Notes: generated from the letters alone by a model not told the origin. 8,620 bases of DNA from Perlabentimonas sp964490015 (GCA_964490015.1 CAZBBA010000124.1:1-8620); one strand, 5' to 3'; positions 1-5,309 are shown, numbered from the stretch's first letter. Numbers and translations are program-made.

Positions 1-487
1 CTATACCCCTCTCCTTCCACTCGTCGGTTAAATTCTGTCGAATGGCAATACCTCTTATTCGTTTGTCAATCCAGTCTTTGGGGTAGCCCTTCTGCTCATA
101 CATCTCTTTCATTCGCTCCTGGGCAAGTTCAGGATTCTCAATTTCCTGCACACGTTCGTATCCTATCTTTGCAAGCCACTGCTTAAAAGGTTCTGCCTTA
201 GGCGATGGGATGGATTGAATAATACGAAAAAGGGATTGCGTGTTGGCGCAATCCGTTTTTCGCATTTTGCCATCTGGAGCCTCAAGTTTCAACTGTCGAC
301 AAATTGTCGACAGTTGGATTCCATCTTCAAGAGCAACTCTGGTTTTCATCTTAAACCAGTAGTCGCGGGGGTTTGTGCTTTCTGTTAGTACGCCTACAAC
401 ATCAATTACCGAGAAATACCATTCATTCTCAATCCATACCCTGCGTATGCTTTTGCTCTGAAAAACAACAATTTTATTCTGCTCCAT
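1..487 (-). CDS. BRO-N family / phage antirepressor-like protein (partial, C-terminus off the left edge)
   Basis: Reading left from ATG at 487, 162 codons stay open to the window edge, so only the N-terminal part is seen. The family is usually about 270-300 aa. The start MEQNKIVVFQSKSIRRVW, then EWYFSVIDVVGVLT (about residues 23-36), matches the BRO-N domain of phage antirepressors, which is thought to bind DNA. It is followed by the family signature blocks LFRIIQSIPSPKAEPFKQWL, GYERVQEIENPELAQERM and IRQNLTDEWKERGI. Such proteins occur in prophages, mobile islands and as orphan genes in Bacteroidetes, where their targets are mostly unknown. It has its own promoter (524-552) and a 5' leader of about 30 nt. 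The reading frame of the broken C39 gene upstream overlaps its first codons (474-487), which fits the BRO gene being a newcomer. Family assignment is firm; the regulatory target is unknown. Confidence 0.9.
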   Translation of the reverse strand, partial: MEQNKIVVFQSKSIRRVWIENEWYFSVIDVVGVLTESTNPRDYWFKMKTRVALEDGIQLSTICRQLKLEAPDGKMRKTDCANTQSLFRIIQSIPSPKAEPFKQWLAKIGYERVQEIENPELAQERMKEMYEQKGYPKDWIDKRIRGIAIRQNLTDEWKERGI

Positions 488-523
488 ATTCTGAAAATCT
501 ATTGTTTTTTGATGTATGCAAGG

Positions 524-552
524 CAAAATTAGCATTTTTTAAAACGAGCCAA
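524..552 (-). promoter_or_regulatory. Bacteroidetes-type promoter for the BRO-N gene
   Basis: The minus strand reads TAATTTTG (531 down to 524), an exact match to the Bacteroidetes -7 consensus TAnnTTTG. A TTG (552-550) lies 18 nt upstream and serves as the -33 element. Transcription would start near 517, about 30 nt before the ATG at 487. The element lies past the point where C39 homology stops (about 590), so the BRO gene seems to have arrived with its own promoter. Confidence 0.55.
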
Positions 553-589
553 AACCTAGTTCCAATTATAATCGGGCTAATCTCCACCA

Positions 590-752
590 ACTCGCGTGTT
601 ATATGGTTACGCTCACGCAGCGTTTCCAGGTTGTAGTGCCTGCCTACCGAAGCGAAAGCATAGGTAGGCTTACCGTAGTGGCGCGCCACCATCCTTAGGC
701 AGGTTGGCCCGCAGTCCATGGCGTCGTGTTGGGGGTAGTGGGGGAAAGGCAT
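590..752 (-). pseudogene. Truncated C39 double-glycine peptidase / peptide ABC exporter (N-terminal fragment)
   Basis: From ATG at 752 the product starts MPFPHYPQHDAMDCGPTCLR, the hallmark start of the C39 peptidase domain found at the N-terminus of bacteriocin/peptide ABC exporters. It carries the oxyanion Gln8 and catalytic Cys14. Homology continues through HYNLETLRERNHITRE (to residue 54, about base 591), where the family normally goes on with a Gly and the His/Asp of the catalytic site. Here the frame runs into 38 unrelated residues and stops at 474. The catalytic His and Asp, the membrane domain and the ATPase (normally about 700 aa in all) are missing. Residues 29-38 are a foreign insertion, a short palindrome at 642-669. 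In its intact form the protein would have cleaved GG leaders such as that of the precursor at 2505-2699 and exported the product. It is almost certainly non-functional, unless the 3' part survives to the left of the window. Confidence 0.85.
642..669. repeat. Small palindromic (REP-like) element inserted inside the C39 coding region
   Basis: The arms GCCTACC (642-648) and GGTAGGC (663-669) are perfect inverted repeats around an inner GC-GAAA-GC hairpin with a GNRA-type loop. The element coincides with the ten extra codons (PTYAFASVGR) that separate the normally adjacent 'HYGK' and 'HYNLETL' parts of the C39 domain. This indicates an insertion of about 30 bp that kept the frame. Similar GCCTACCGAAGC-type palindromes are, from memory, dispersed in many Bacteroidetes genomes; the copy number here cannot be seen from one window. 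Confidence 0.6.
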
Positions 753-960
753 TTTGAATCTAGAATGATGAATGAAAAATGTAAAATTATAAACTGGCCT
801 GCAACTGGTTGGTGTAAAAATAGGAAGAAAAGTTATATGTCGATAAAAATGAGGTTAATAAGATTAAAAATCTTTCAAAGATTCTAATTATCGGCATCTA
901 AAATTCAAGTTAATTATTCACATAAAACGTAGCCAACTATATGATCCAAAATCAATCACT
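753..960. other. Intergenic gap between the secreted protein and the C39 remnant
   Basis: About 200 bp, AT-rich, with no convincing ORF, terminator or TAnnTTTG promoter on the minus strand. The two flanking genes could therefore have been cotranscribed. The only symmetry, AATCTTT/AAAGATT at 869-883, is too AT-rich and too tight to call a terminator. Confidence 0.4.
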
Positions 961-2211
961 TTACTCGGCTTCAGGAGTTAGATTGTGATTCACAATGCTT
1001 TGGCTAAACCGAAATCCTTTGAGTAAGTCAAATTTATTCTCTACGTATATGCTCTCCTTACCCAAATTGCTTTCGATACTAAAACTATTATTCTTATAGA
1101 AAGACTCTTCAATTTCACGAAGCACTCTAAAAGTCTTTAGGGATAGTTGTCGAAACCCTTCACTTCCAAGCCCTAGTGTTTTTAATGTTTTTAGGTTATA
1201 ACCAATTTCTCTAAATCGTCGAATATGCTCGTCGAATGGGTAAGATTCCTGATTAAAGTAAGTGGCGGTTCTAATATCCTTCTTAGCCGCATCGCGCGCT
1301 GATTCCAACCCCAGTGATAATCGATACTCATCAATTTGCTTCAGGTTCTCTTCACTCGTAGACTCGCTTGTAATGGTTTTTGAGCCAAGATCGACAGTTA
1401 ACGAAAAGACCCCTAACTGGCGGGTTGAGTCCCGCTCGCTATGCGCCATGGCTGAGGCAAGGAATTGAGGTGCTAAATCGCCATTGAAAACTGCCTCCCG
1501 CAGGATGGGCTCAAGATCGTATCGCGAGTATTCCATTGACTTGTATGGCTCAGCATGTAGATCGATATTATTCTCCATTGGGTATTTCAATTGATTTCGA
1601 AGCCCAAAATGATGTAGTAAGACATCAATAGGGAAAAGGAATCTGCCGTAGATGGGGACGGGTGGGACTCCGCGCTCCGTGATCAAAGTGTGCAGCACCT
1701 TGGCATGCTCGTACAACAGACTATCGTAGCTCTCCTTGGGTTTCCTGTAAATCAGGTAAGACTGTTCCCGTTCCCTAAGCGTATCGAGGATAGCTATATA
1801 GCTGGAGTCTATCCGAGAAAGGTAAACCGATTGAAGGAAGTTGTTGCTTTGCCTAATCTCCTCCCAAAACGGCTCGGGAAGTTTATTAAAATAATGGGTA
1901 TTCAGCGTGTTGATATCAACCCCTTTGGTAATCATCTCCATTATCCACTCCTTGGCCTGCACATGCTCTCCAACTAGTATTGCGCAAAGCGTGGCATTAT
2001 GGAGGTCGTTAAGATGTCTTTTCTCAAAAGCTGAGAATGCGTGTCTATAAATACCGTAGGCCCTCTGAAAATTTAACTCAACTACGCTAAGTTCAGCTTG
2101 ATTAATACTGTCATAGTAGGCTCTGTAGGGTAAATGTGCCTGAGCAGATGCGCTTAACAGGGCAATATGTAACAGGATTGTGATGGCTATTGAATATTTC
2201 ATGTTAAACAA
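961..2211 (-). CDS. Secreted/periplasmic protein of unknown function (helical-repeat N-terminal half, possible DUF6624-like C-terminal part)
   Basis: The 416-aa product starts with a clear Sec signal peptide: MFNMKYS, a hydrophobic core to about residue 20, and likely cleavage after ASAQA (residue 25). ATG at residue 4 is an alternative start. Residues about 28-95 (YYDSINQAELSVVELNFQRA..., then NATLCAILVGEHVQAKEWI) look like TPR-style helical hairpins. Residues about 175-270 contain GVPPVPIYGR, IDVLLHHFG and LEPILREAVFNGDLAPQFLA. This spacing recalls the DUF6624 family of Bacteroidetes, but the likeness is weak and from memory. I do not recognise a catalytic motif. It lies between a GG-leader precursor and a C39 exporter remnant, all co-oriented, so it may serve the same peptide system (maturation, immunity or secretion partner). 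That role is inferred from position only. Confidence 0.75.
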   Translation of the reverse strand: MFNMKYSIAITILLHIALLSASAQAHLPYRAYYDSINQAELSVVELNFQRAYGIYRHAFSAFEKRHLNDLHNATLCAILVGEHVQAKEWIMEMITKGVDINTLNTHYFNKLPEPFWEEIRQSNNFLQSVYLSRIDSSYIAILDTLREREQSYLIYRKPKESYDSLLYEHAKVLHTLITERGVPPVPIYGRFLFPIDVLLHHFGLRNQLKYPMENNIDLHAEPYKSMEYSRYDLEPILREAVFNGDLAPQFLASAMAHSERDSTRQLGVFSLTVDLGSKTITSESTSEENLKQIDEYRLSLGLESARDAAKKDIRTATYFNQESYPFDEHIRRFREIGYNLKTLKTLGLGSEGFRQLSLKTFRVLREIEESFYKNNSFSIESNLGKESIYVENKFDLLKGFRFSQSIVNHNLTPEAE

Positions 2212-2449
2212 ATTTGGGTTATATATGCCAGCATATTGCAGTTTGTAATAGTATTTAGTTTTGATAATTAAAGTTCAGGTGTCAAGGTAATCAGACAAAA
2301 AATCAAATACTATTATAATATATGGAAAGGGAATTTTTGACTTACAAGAAAAACTAATTTTTTACTACAATCAATTTTGTTCAAATACGCTTAAACCATT
2401 CTAGGCTTATTTGTTGGCGTGTTAATTATAGTTAAGTAATTTAGACATA
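2212..2449. other. AT-rich intergenic region, no gene seen
   Basis: About 240 bp between the precursor's downstream hairpin and the start of the secreted-protein gene. I found no TAnnTTTG box on the minus strand and no ORF of interest on either strand. The 416-aa gene would then depend on read-through from the precursor promoter or on an unrecognised promoter here. Confidence 0.35.
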
Positions 2450-2488
2450 AACTAAACCAGCACAATTTCAGTCTGTACTGGTTTAGTT
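2450..2488 (-). terminator. Hairpin after the precursor gene (terminator or attenuator)
   Basis: The 11-bp arms AACTAAACCAG (2450-2460) and CTGGTTTAGTT (2478-2488) pair perfectly. After one mismatch ACA/TGT extend the stem, leaving a 9-nt loop. It begins 16 nt past the precursor stop codon. On the minus strand it is followed by TTATGTCTAAATT, not a real T-run, so termination is probably partial. Such a hairpin would also protect the 3' end of a short, highly expressed precursor mRNA. Confidence 0.5.
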
Positions 2489-2504
2489 ATACTACAAAAA
2501 AACG

Positions 2505-2699
2505 CTAACATACAGTTTCATTAAAAATTATACCGTTTTCACCAAACACAACAGTCTGAACACAGTCACCATTAATATAGGCATATTCTTCCCCGCTTAG
2601 ATCTCCAACGGATTTTTTTCCGGTATAAACTTCTAATCCACCATAGACATTAGACATATCGATGGAATTTTTCTCAAATTTTTTTAAGATACTTTCCAT
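2505..2699 (-). CDS. Double-glycine leader precursor peptide (RiPP/bacteriocin-like)
   Basis: A 64-aa peptide. Residues 1-21 look like a GG leader: charged/amphipathic SILKKFEKNSIDMSNV followed by YGG at 19-21. This is the type cleaved by C39 peptidases and common in Bacteroidetes natural-product precursors. The predicted core (residues 22-64, 43 aa) is acidic, Gly-rich and poor in Ser/Thr clusters. It has two cysteines, Cys46 (GDCVQT) and a C-terminal Cys64, which could form a disulfide or another crosslink. No modification enzyme (radical SAM, LanB/LanM, ATP-grasp) is in the window. A C39 exporter fragment lies 1.7 kb downstream on the same strand, which supports the assignment. The gene has a strong upstream promoter, a structured leader and a hairpin just after it, as expected for a highly expressed small gene. 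The peptide's activity cannot be told. Confidence 0.7.
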   Translation of the reverse strand: MESILKKFEKNSIDMSNVYGGLEVYTGKKSVGDLSGEEYAYINGDCVQTVVFGENGIIFNETVC

Positions 2700-2845
2700 A
2701 ATGTTAAATTATTAGGGTTCCTACTCTTGCGGACGACCCGCTGGGCTTTTCGGATTACCGCCCACCAAACTCACCCTATGGGCCCAATTAGGATGCTTTG
2801 GCATACCAAAGGTAAATCACCTCAGGGACACGAGATGTCCCCGGG
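2700..2845 (-). promoter_or_regulatory. Structured, GC-rich 5' leader of the precursor mRNA
   Basis: This stretch is far more GC-rich than the surrounding intergenic DNA and is packed with hairpins. In transcript order they are GGGACA-loop-TGTCCC (2841-2825), AGGT/ACCT, CTTTGG-TATG-CCAAAG (2811-2796), CGG-TAAT-CCG nested in GGGC/GCCC, and GCGG-gtcgt-CCGC, ending about 20 nt before the precursor ATG. I could not match it to a riboswitch class I know (TPP, FMN, cobalamin, SAM, fluoride motifs are absent). It overlaps a 27-codon ORF. It may be a translational or attenuation control element, or an mRNA stabiliser. Confidence 0.5.
2721..2804 (-). CDS. Possible 27-aa upstream ORF / leader peptide
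   Basis: ATG at 2804 opens a 27-codon frame (MPKHPNWAHR..., ending GGNPKSPAGRPQE) that stops at TAG 2723-2721, 21 nt before the precursor start. An in-frame TGA five codons upstream fixes the ATG as the first start. The product is basic and rich in Pro and Gly. Its ATG sits in the TATG tetraloop of the CTTTGG/CCAAAG hairpin, and the rest overlaps the other stems. Translation could therefore remodel the leader. No Shine-Dalgarno sequence is seen. It may equally be chance coding in a conserved RNA, or a fragment of a lost gene. Confidence 0.3.
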   Translation of the reverse strand: MPKHPNWAHRVSLVGGNPKSPAGRPQE

Positions 2846-2924
2846 AATTTTTGTTGTATTTTTTTATTTCACTTAACATACATTACATTTACTACATATT
2901 AAGGTTGATGCGTTCTGTCTTCCT

Positions 2925-2957
2925 CAAATGTAAAAATTGGGTTTGTACGCTATGCAA
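2925..2957 (-). promoter_or_regulatory. Bacteroidetes-type promoter for the precursor leader
   Basis: The minus strand has TACATTTG (2932 down to 2925), an exact TAnnTTTG match, with TTG (2957-2955) upstream at a 22-nt spacing, slightly long but tolerated. The predicted start near 2918 gives an untranslated leader of about 220 nt that contains the hairpin block. It lies downstream of the HTH pseudogene, so the precursor can be transcribed independently of the HTH genes. Confidence 0.5.
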
Positions 2958-2993
2958 AATAGTAAAATCGATATGTGATTCATAATGTGCGCT

Positions 2994-3254
2994 TTACCCG
3001 CCCCCGTTTTCCGGATGCGTATCGTCACTTTCAAACCCAAACCGAAAGGTTACGGGTATGGCAAAGTAGTAGCTATTGCGATAGTGATAGTACCTTATAT
3101 CGGCCCCCAACTCGCGAAGCTGGGCAATATAGCGTTTTACGGTGCGATCGCTTACGCTTAACCGTTGGGCTAACTCCTCGGGCGAGCCTGTGCACTAATG
3201 TTCAATATACCAGACCAAGCTTTCAAGGGTATTCTTTAGCTCAATAACATGCAT
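2994..3254 (-). pseudogene. Small HTH DNA-binding protein, second copy, interrupted by a nonsense codon
   Basis: From ATG at 3254 the frame reads MHVIELKNTLESLVWYIEH, hits TAG at 3197-3195, then continues in the same frame as CTGSPEELAQRLSVSDRTVKR...RELGADIRYYHYRNSYYFAIPVTFRFGF to a TAA at 2994. It aligns without gaps to the intact 81-aa HTH protein at 3358-3603: TGSPEELAQRLSVSDRTVKRYI against TGTPEELAERLGITDKMLRRYI. The stop replaces a Glu position, consistent with a single GAG-to-TAG change. The C-terminal tail differs (SDDTHPENGGG). The two copies are a tandem duplication. The downstream part keeps full HTH coding quality, so the loss is recent, or the base is a sequencing error. Confidence 0.8.
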
Positions 3255-3281
3255 AATTCAATAAACTATAAAGGCATACTA

Positions 3282-3317
3282 AATCCTTCCCCGCTGAACA
3301 AACAGCGGGGAAGGATT
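3282..3317 (-). terminator. Strong hairpin between the two HTH copies
   Basis: Arms AATCCTTCCCCGCTG (3282-3296) and its exact complement (3303-3317) form a perfect 15-bp stem with a 6-nt loop, 40 nt after the stop of the intact HTH gene. The T-tract on the minus strand is poor (TAGTATGCCTTTATAG), but the stem is long and GC-rich. It probably ends the HTH transcript and isolates it from the pseudogene. Confidence 0.65.
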
Positions 3318-3357
3318 GGATTATTTACTAGAAAAAACGTTACCTCTACTCCCATAC

Positions 3358-3603
3358 CTAGCGGTGGGTCTCCAGCGGGTTAAACCCAAACTTAAAGGTT
3401 AGGGGTTTCACAAAGTAGTAGGTGTTGCGCGAGGTGCAGTAACCTATATCGGCCCCCAGGGCACGTAGGTGAGTTATGTAGCGCCTTAGCATCTTGTCGG
3501 TTATGCCCAACCGTTCGGCCAGCTCCTCGGGGGTTCCGGTGGCCTCCTCCTCGATAAGATGTGCTAAATCCAGTAGCAGATCTTGTTGCTTAACAATATA
3601 CAT
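3358..3603 (-). CDS. Small helix-turn-helix DNA-binding protein
   Basis: 81 aa from the ATG at 3603. Longer start codons exist (the frame opens from 3711), but the paralogue at 2994-3254 aligns from MYIVKQQ onward and the added 36 residues have no counterpart, so the internal start is preferred. Residues about 1-22 form a helix. TGTPEELAERLGITDKMLRRYITHLRALGADI (about 22-53) is a winged-HTH of the HTH_11/DeoR-like kind with the usual 'LAERLGIT...LRRYI' recognition segment. NTYYFVKPLTFKFGF is a beta wing. Such proteins of about 80 aa are often found beside small peptide or RiPP genes in Bacteroidetes, by my recollection. It probably regulates the neighbouring peptide locus; the ligand or signal is unknown. 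Confidence 0.8.
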   Translation of the reverse strand: MYIVKQQDLLLDLAHLIEEEATGTPEELAERLGITDKMLRRYITHLRALGADIGYCTSRNTYYFVKPLTFKFGFNPLETHR

Positions 3604-3944
3604 GGCAAAAGAATTTATGGGTTTACGGTGCAGGGGAAAAACACAACCCCCTCTATAGATATATCCGCCGTTTTCCGGTTTTGTGACAAGGTTTTTTGAA
3701 ATTTTCGTCAAAATATTTTATATAATATTGATTCCCTATTTGTTACAAGGGTCATTTTTTTGCCTTTTTTTCGGAGTTTTTTGAACGTGGTAATCGGGTG
3801 GGTGTAATTTTTGATATTTTTGGAGTAGGTGATGATGCTAGAAATAAACGTAGCAAATCAGGCTACATCAGATCAATAAAAATAAGGCCTTTGATTGGAA
3901 ATTATTTTCTTTTTAATCTGGAATTCATAGATTTAAAGATCTTT

Positions 3945-3985
3945 CACAATGAGCACTAAGAAGGCTCTAAGGTTCACAAAGAAAA
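3945..3985. repeat. Degenerate CACTAAG...CACAAAG repeat-like sequence
   Basis: The motifs CACTAAG (3954-3960), CTCTAAG (3965-3971) and CACAAAG (3975-3981) follow one another at about 10-bp spacing. This pattern resembles the low-complexity 'cactaaggcacaaag' intergenic repeats seen in Bacteroidetes and some other genomes. It is recognised by pattern only and may be chance. Confidence 0.25.
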
Positions 3986-4142
3986 TAACTTAACAATAAT
4001 TTATGCAAGAAATTGATTAGTTACAGATAAACTATGCTATTGCGTTCCAAAATTGGCAGAAAATCAATTCTATTCATTTGATTAATAAAAAAAATGATCA
4101 TCCGCTATAATGCCTATGACAAATGAGTTGATTAAATTAACA

Positions 4143-4257
4143 CGTCATTGCGAACGTCCTTTGTGAAACCCGAAGGGTTCGGCGAAGCCAACCAATCTGT
4201 TAATAAACAGAATTACATAGATTGCTTTATCCGCCTGCTGGCGGATTCGCAATGACG
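4143..4257. repeat. Dispersed palindromic repeat (MITE/REP-like, CGTCATTGCGA family)
   Basis: The ends CGTCATTGCGAA (4143-4154) and TTCGCAATGACG (4246-4257) are perfect 12-bp terminal inverted repeats. Inside are CAATCT/AGATTG, CTGTT-AATA-AACAG, AACCC-GAA-GGGTT and CCGCC-TGCT-GGCGG hairpins. CGTCATTGCGA elements with internal CAATCTG/CAGATTG arms are common intergenic repeats in Bacteroidetes and several other phyla. It encodes no protein and I see no target-site duplication at the ends. Presumably it folds as RNA or ssDNA and was moved by a transposase or REP-type enzyme elsewhere. Confidence 0.75.
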
Positions 4258-4291
4258 CAAAGGCTTTAGGTATCATAACGGACAATCATTT

Positions 4292-4336
4292 AAAAAAAAA
4301 TTGCTTCTCCCTGCAAAAGAGTTAGGGAGAAGCAAT
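4292..4336 (-). terminator. Rho-independent terminator of the right-hand operon
   Basis: A 13-bp perfect stem, ATTGCTTCTCCCT (4300-4312) with AGGGAGAAGCAAT (4324-4336), and an 11-nt loop. On the minus strand the stem is followed by a run of nine T (4300-4292). It starts 25 nt past the amidase stop codon, so it closes the operon. Confidence 0.9.
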
Positions 4337-4360
4337 GACCTAAATACTTAAAAACTACAA

Positions 4361-5299
4361 CTACAACTCCAGCAACATATCCATTAGCTCGGGCTGTGGA
4401 AACATATCGACTTTGCTGGTGGAGACATTGGCATGACACCATAGGCCCGGATGAGTTGAAACATGGTTCACATCGCAGAAATCGAAAGCCTGGGCGCCCT
4501 TCTCCTTAATCAGCTCGGGTAATCCCTTGCGCACATCGATGCTATCCCTACTCGCAATGTAAAGGATTAACTCTTTTAGCGCTACCAGCTGCGTGTTGGA
4601 ATATCTATGCCAATGGCTAAAGCCCCGGAAAGGCTGCGGGAGTTTTTCTATTTGATTAGGGTGTGCCTCGGTGCCAACGTAGGTGTAGTATTTGCCTGTA
4701 GTTTTAGGAATCCACACATTTGCTCCATCAACCTCCTTGGTGTATCCGCCCTCGGTAAGCTGTCCAAAACAGCAAACCTCAACACCCACCGAATTGCGGT
4801 GCATAGTGGTGTTCCCAACACCCAGATGCCAACCGTAACCTCCTGTAGGGAAAGCCTGAACAATCTCGCCATCAAATTTATCATTATCGCCTTTAATGCT
4901 TGCCCCACCAACTACAAACTCAGTTGCAACAGGGCCTCGCTTATCGCCTGCCCAATCGGTTATCACCTTGTAGGGGTTCTGCCAACCGGCGGTATGGTGC
5001 AGAAAAACCCACTCCTTGGTGGTTGGTCCTGGAAAGAACTCCCCCTCGGGAATAAAGTGCTGATTAATGGTGATTTCGGGCGAAGGTTGATCGATTCGCT
5101 CGGCGCCATCGGTGGTGGCGATGGCCATATGCGCCCAGGTTTGCGGCCCAACAATACCGTCGTCGGTAAGGCCATGCTGGCGCTGATAGCGCTTAACAGC
5201 CGCATGAGTATTGGCGCCAAAATCGCCATCGGTTGTAATCCCTAAAAAGGTCTGCAAGGCATTTACCTGCTCGCCTTTACTGCCAAGTTTTAGTGTCAT
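4361..5299 (-). CDS. Peptidoglycan-binding N-acetylmuramoyl-L-alanine amidase (Amidase_2)
   Basis: 312 aa, predicted to cut the bond between N-acetylmuramic acid and L-Ala of peptidoglycan. Residues 1-60 are a PG_binding_1 domain: LKLGSKGEQVNALQTFLG, DGDFGANTHAAVKRYQRQHGL, DGIVGPQTW. Residues about 95-300 form an Amidase_2/PGRP fold: VFLHHTAG supplies a zinc ligand (His101/His102), TEFVVGG (126-132) is the core strand, and WCHANVSTSKVD supplies His289 with Lys296 and Asp298 in the usual H-x6-K-x-D spacing. The central part (residues 180-230) is larger than in T7-type enzymes. There is no signal peptide or membrane segment, so the enzyme is cytoplasmic unless released by lysis or a dedicated secretion route. 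It is the last gene of the operon, 10 nt after the 479-aa gene and just before a strong terminator. Family call is firm; role (endolysin, effector or remodelling) is open. Confidence 0.93.
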   Translation of the reverse strand: MTLKLGSKGEQVNALQTFLGITTDGDFGANTHAAVKRYQRQHGLTDDGIVGPQTWAHMAIATTDGAERIDQPSPEITINQHFIPEGEFFPGPTTKEWVFLHHTAGWQNPYKVITDWAGDKRGPVATEFVVGGASIKGDNDKFDGEIVQAFPTGGYGWHLGVGNTTMHRNSVGVEVCCFGQLTEGGYTKEVDGANVWIPKTTGKYYTYVGTEAHPNQIEKLPQPFRGFSHWHRYSNTQLVALKELILYIASRDSIDVRKGLPELIKEKGAQAFDFCDVNHVSTHPGLWCHANVSTSKVDMFPQPELMDMLLEL

Positions 5300-5309
5300 A
5301 ACTGATGTG

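Larger units (their letters stand above)
3604..4291. other. Long AT-rich intergenic region
   Basis: Nearly 700 bp without a supported gene on either strand. It separates the peptide locus from the right-hand operon. It contains the upstream region of the HTH gene (no clean TAnnTTTG box found), a 10-bp palindrome AAAGATCTTT (3935-3944), a degenerate CACTAAG/CACAAAG sequence (3945-3985) and one ~115-bp dispersed repeat (4143-4257). The rest looks like ordinary spacer. Confidence 0.5.

Noticed and set aside
474..590. C-terminal 38 residues of the C39 reading frame as a real protein part
   Set aside because: They do not resemble the C39 domain and span the BRO promoter and start codon, so they are read-through into foreign DNA.
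869..883. AATCTTT/AAAGATT symmetry as a terminator of the secreted-protein gene
   Set aside because: AT-only stem with almost no loop and no T-tract; too weak to support.
1690..1977. Plus-strand ORFs at 1262-1468 and 1690-1977
   Set aside because: Both are antisense to the 416-aa secreted protein, which has a signal peptide and consistent coding sequence.
2700..2845. Known riboswitch or tRNA-like RNA in the precursor leader
   Set aside because: I checked by eye for TPP, FMN, cobalamin, SAM, fluoride and tRNA core motifs and found none, so it is left as an unclassified structured leader.
2975..3247. 90-codon plus-strand ORF
   Set aside because: It is antisense to the HTH pseudogene, which explains its openness; the translation shows no recognisable domain.
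3604..3711. Extended N-terminus of the HTH gene from the ATG at 3711
   Set aside because: The 36 extra residues have no counterpart in the duplicated copy and are low in coding character; the internal ATG at 3603 matches the paralogue's start.
4607..5245. 212-codon plus-strand ORF opposite the amidase
   Set aside because: It is a shadow of the amidase gene; the minus-strand product has unmistakable PG-binding and amidase motifs.
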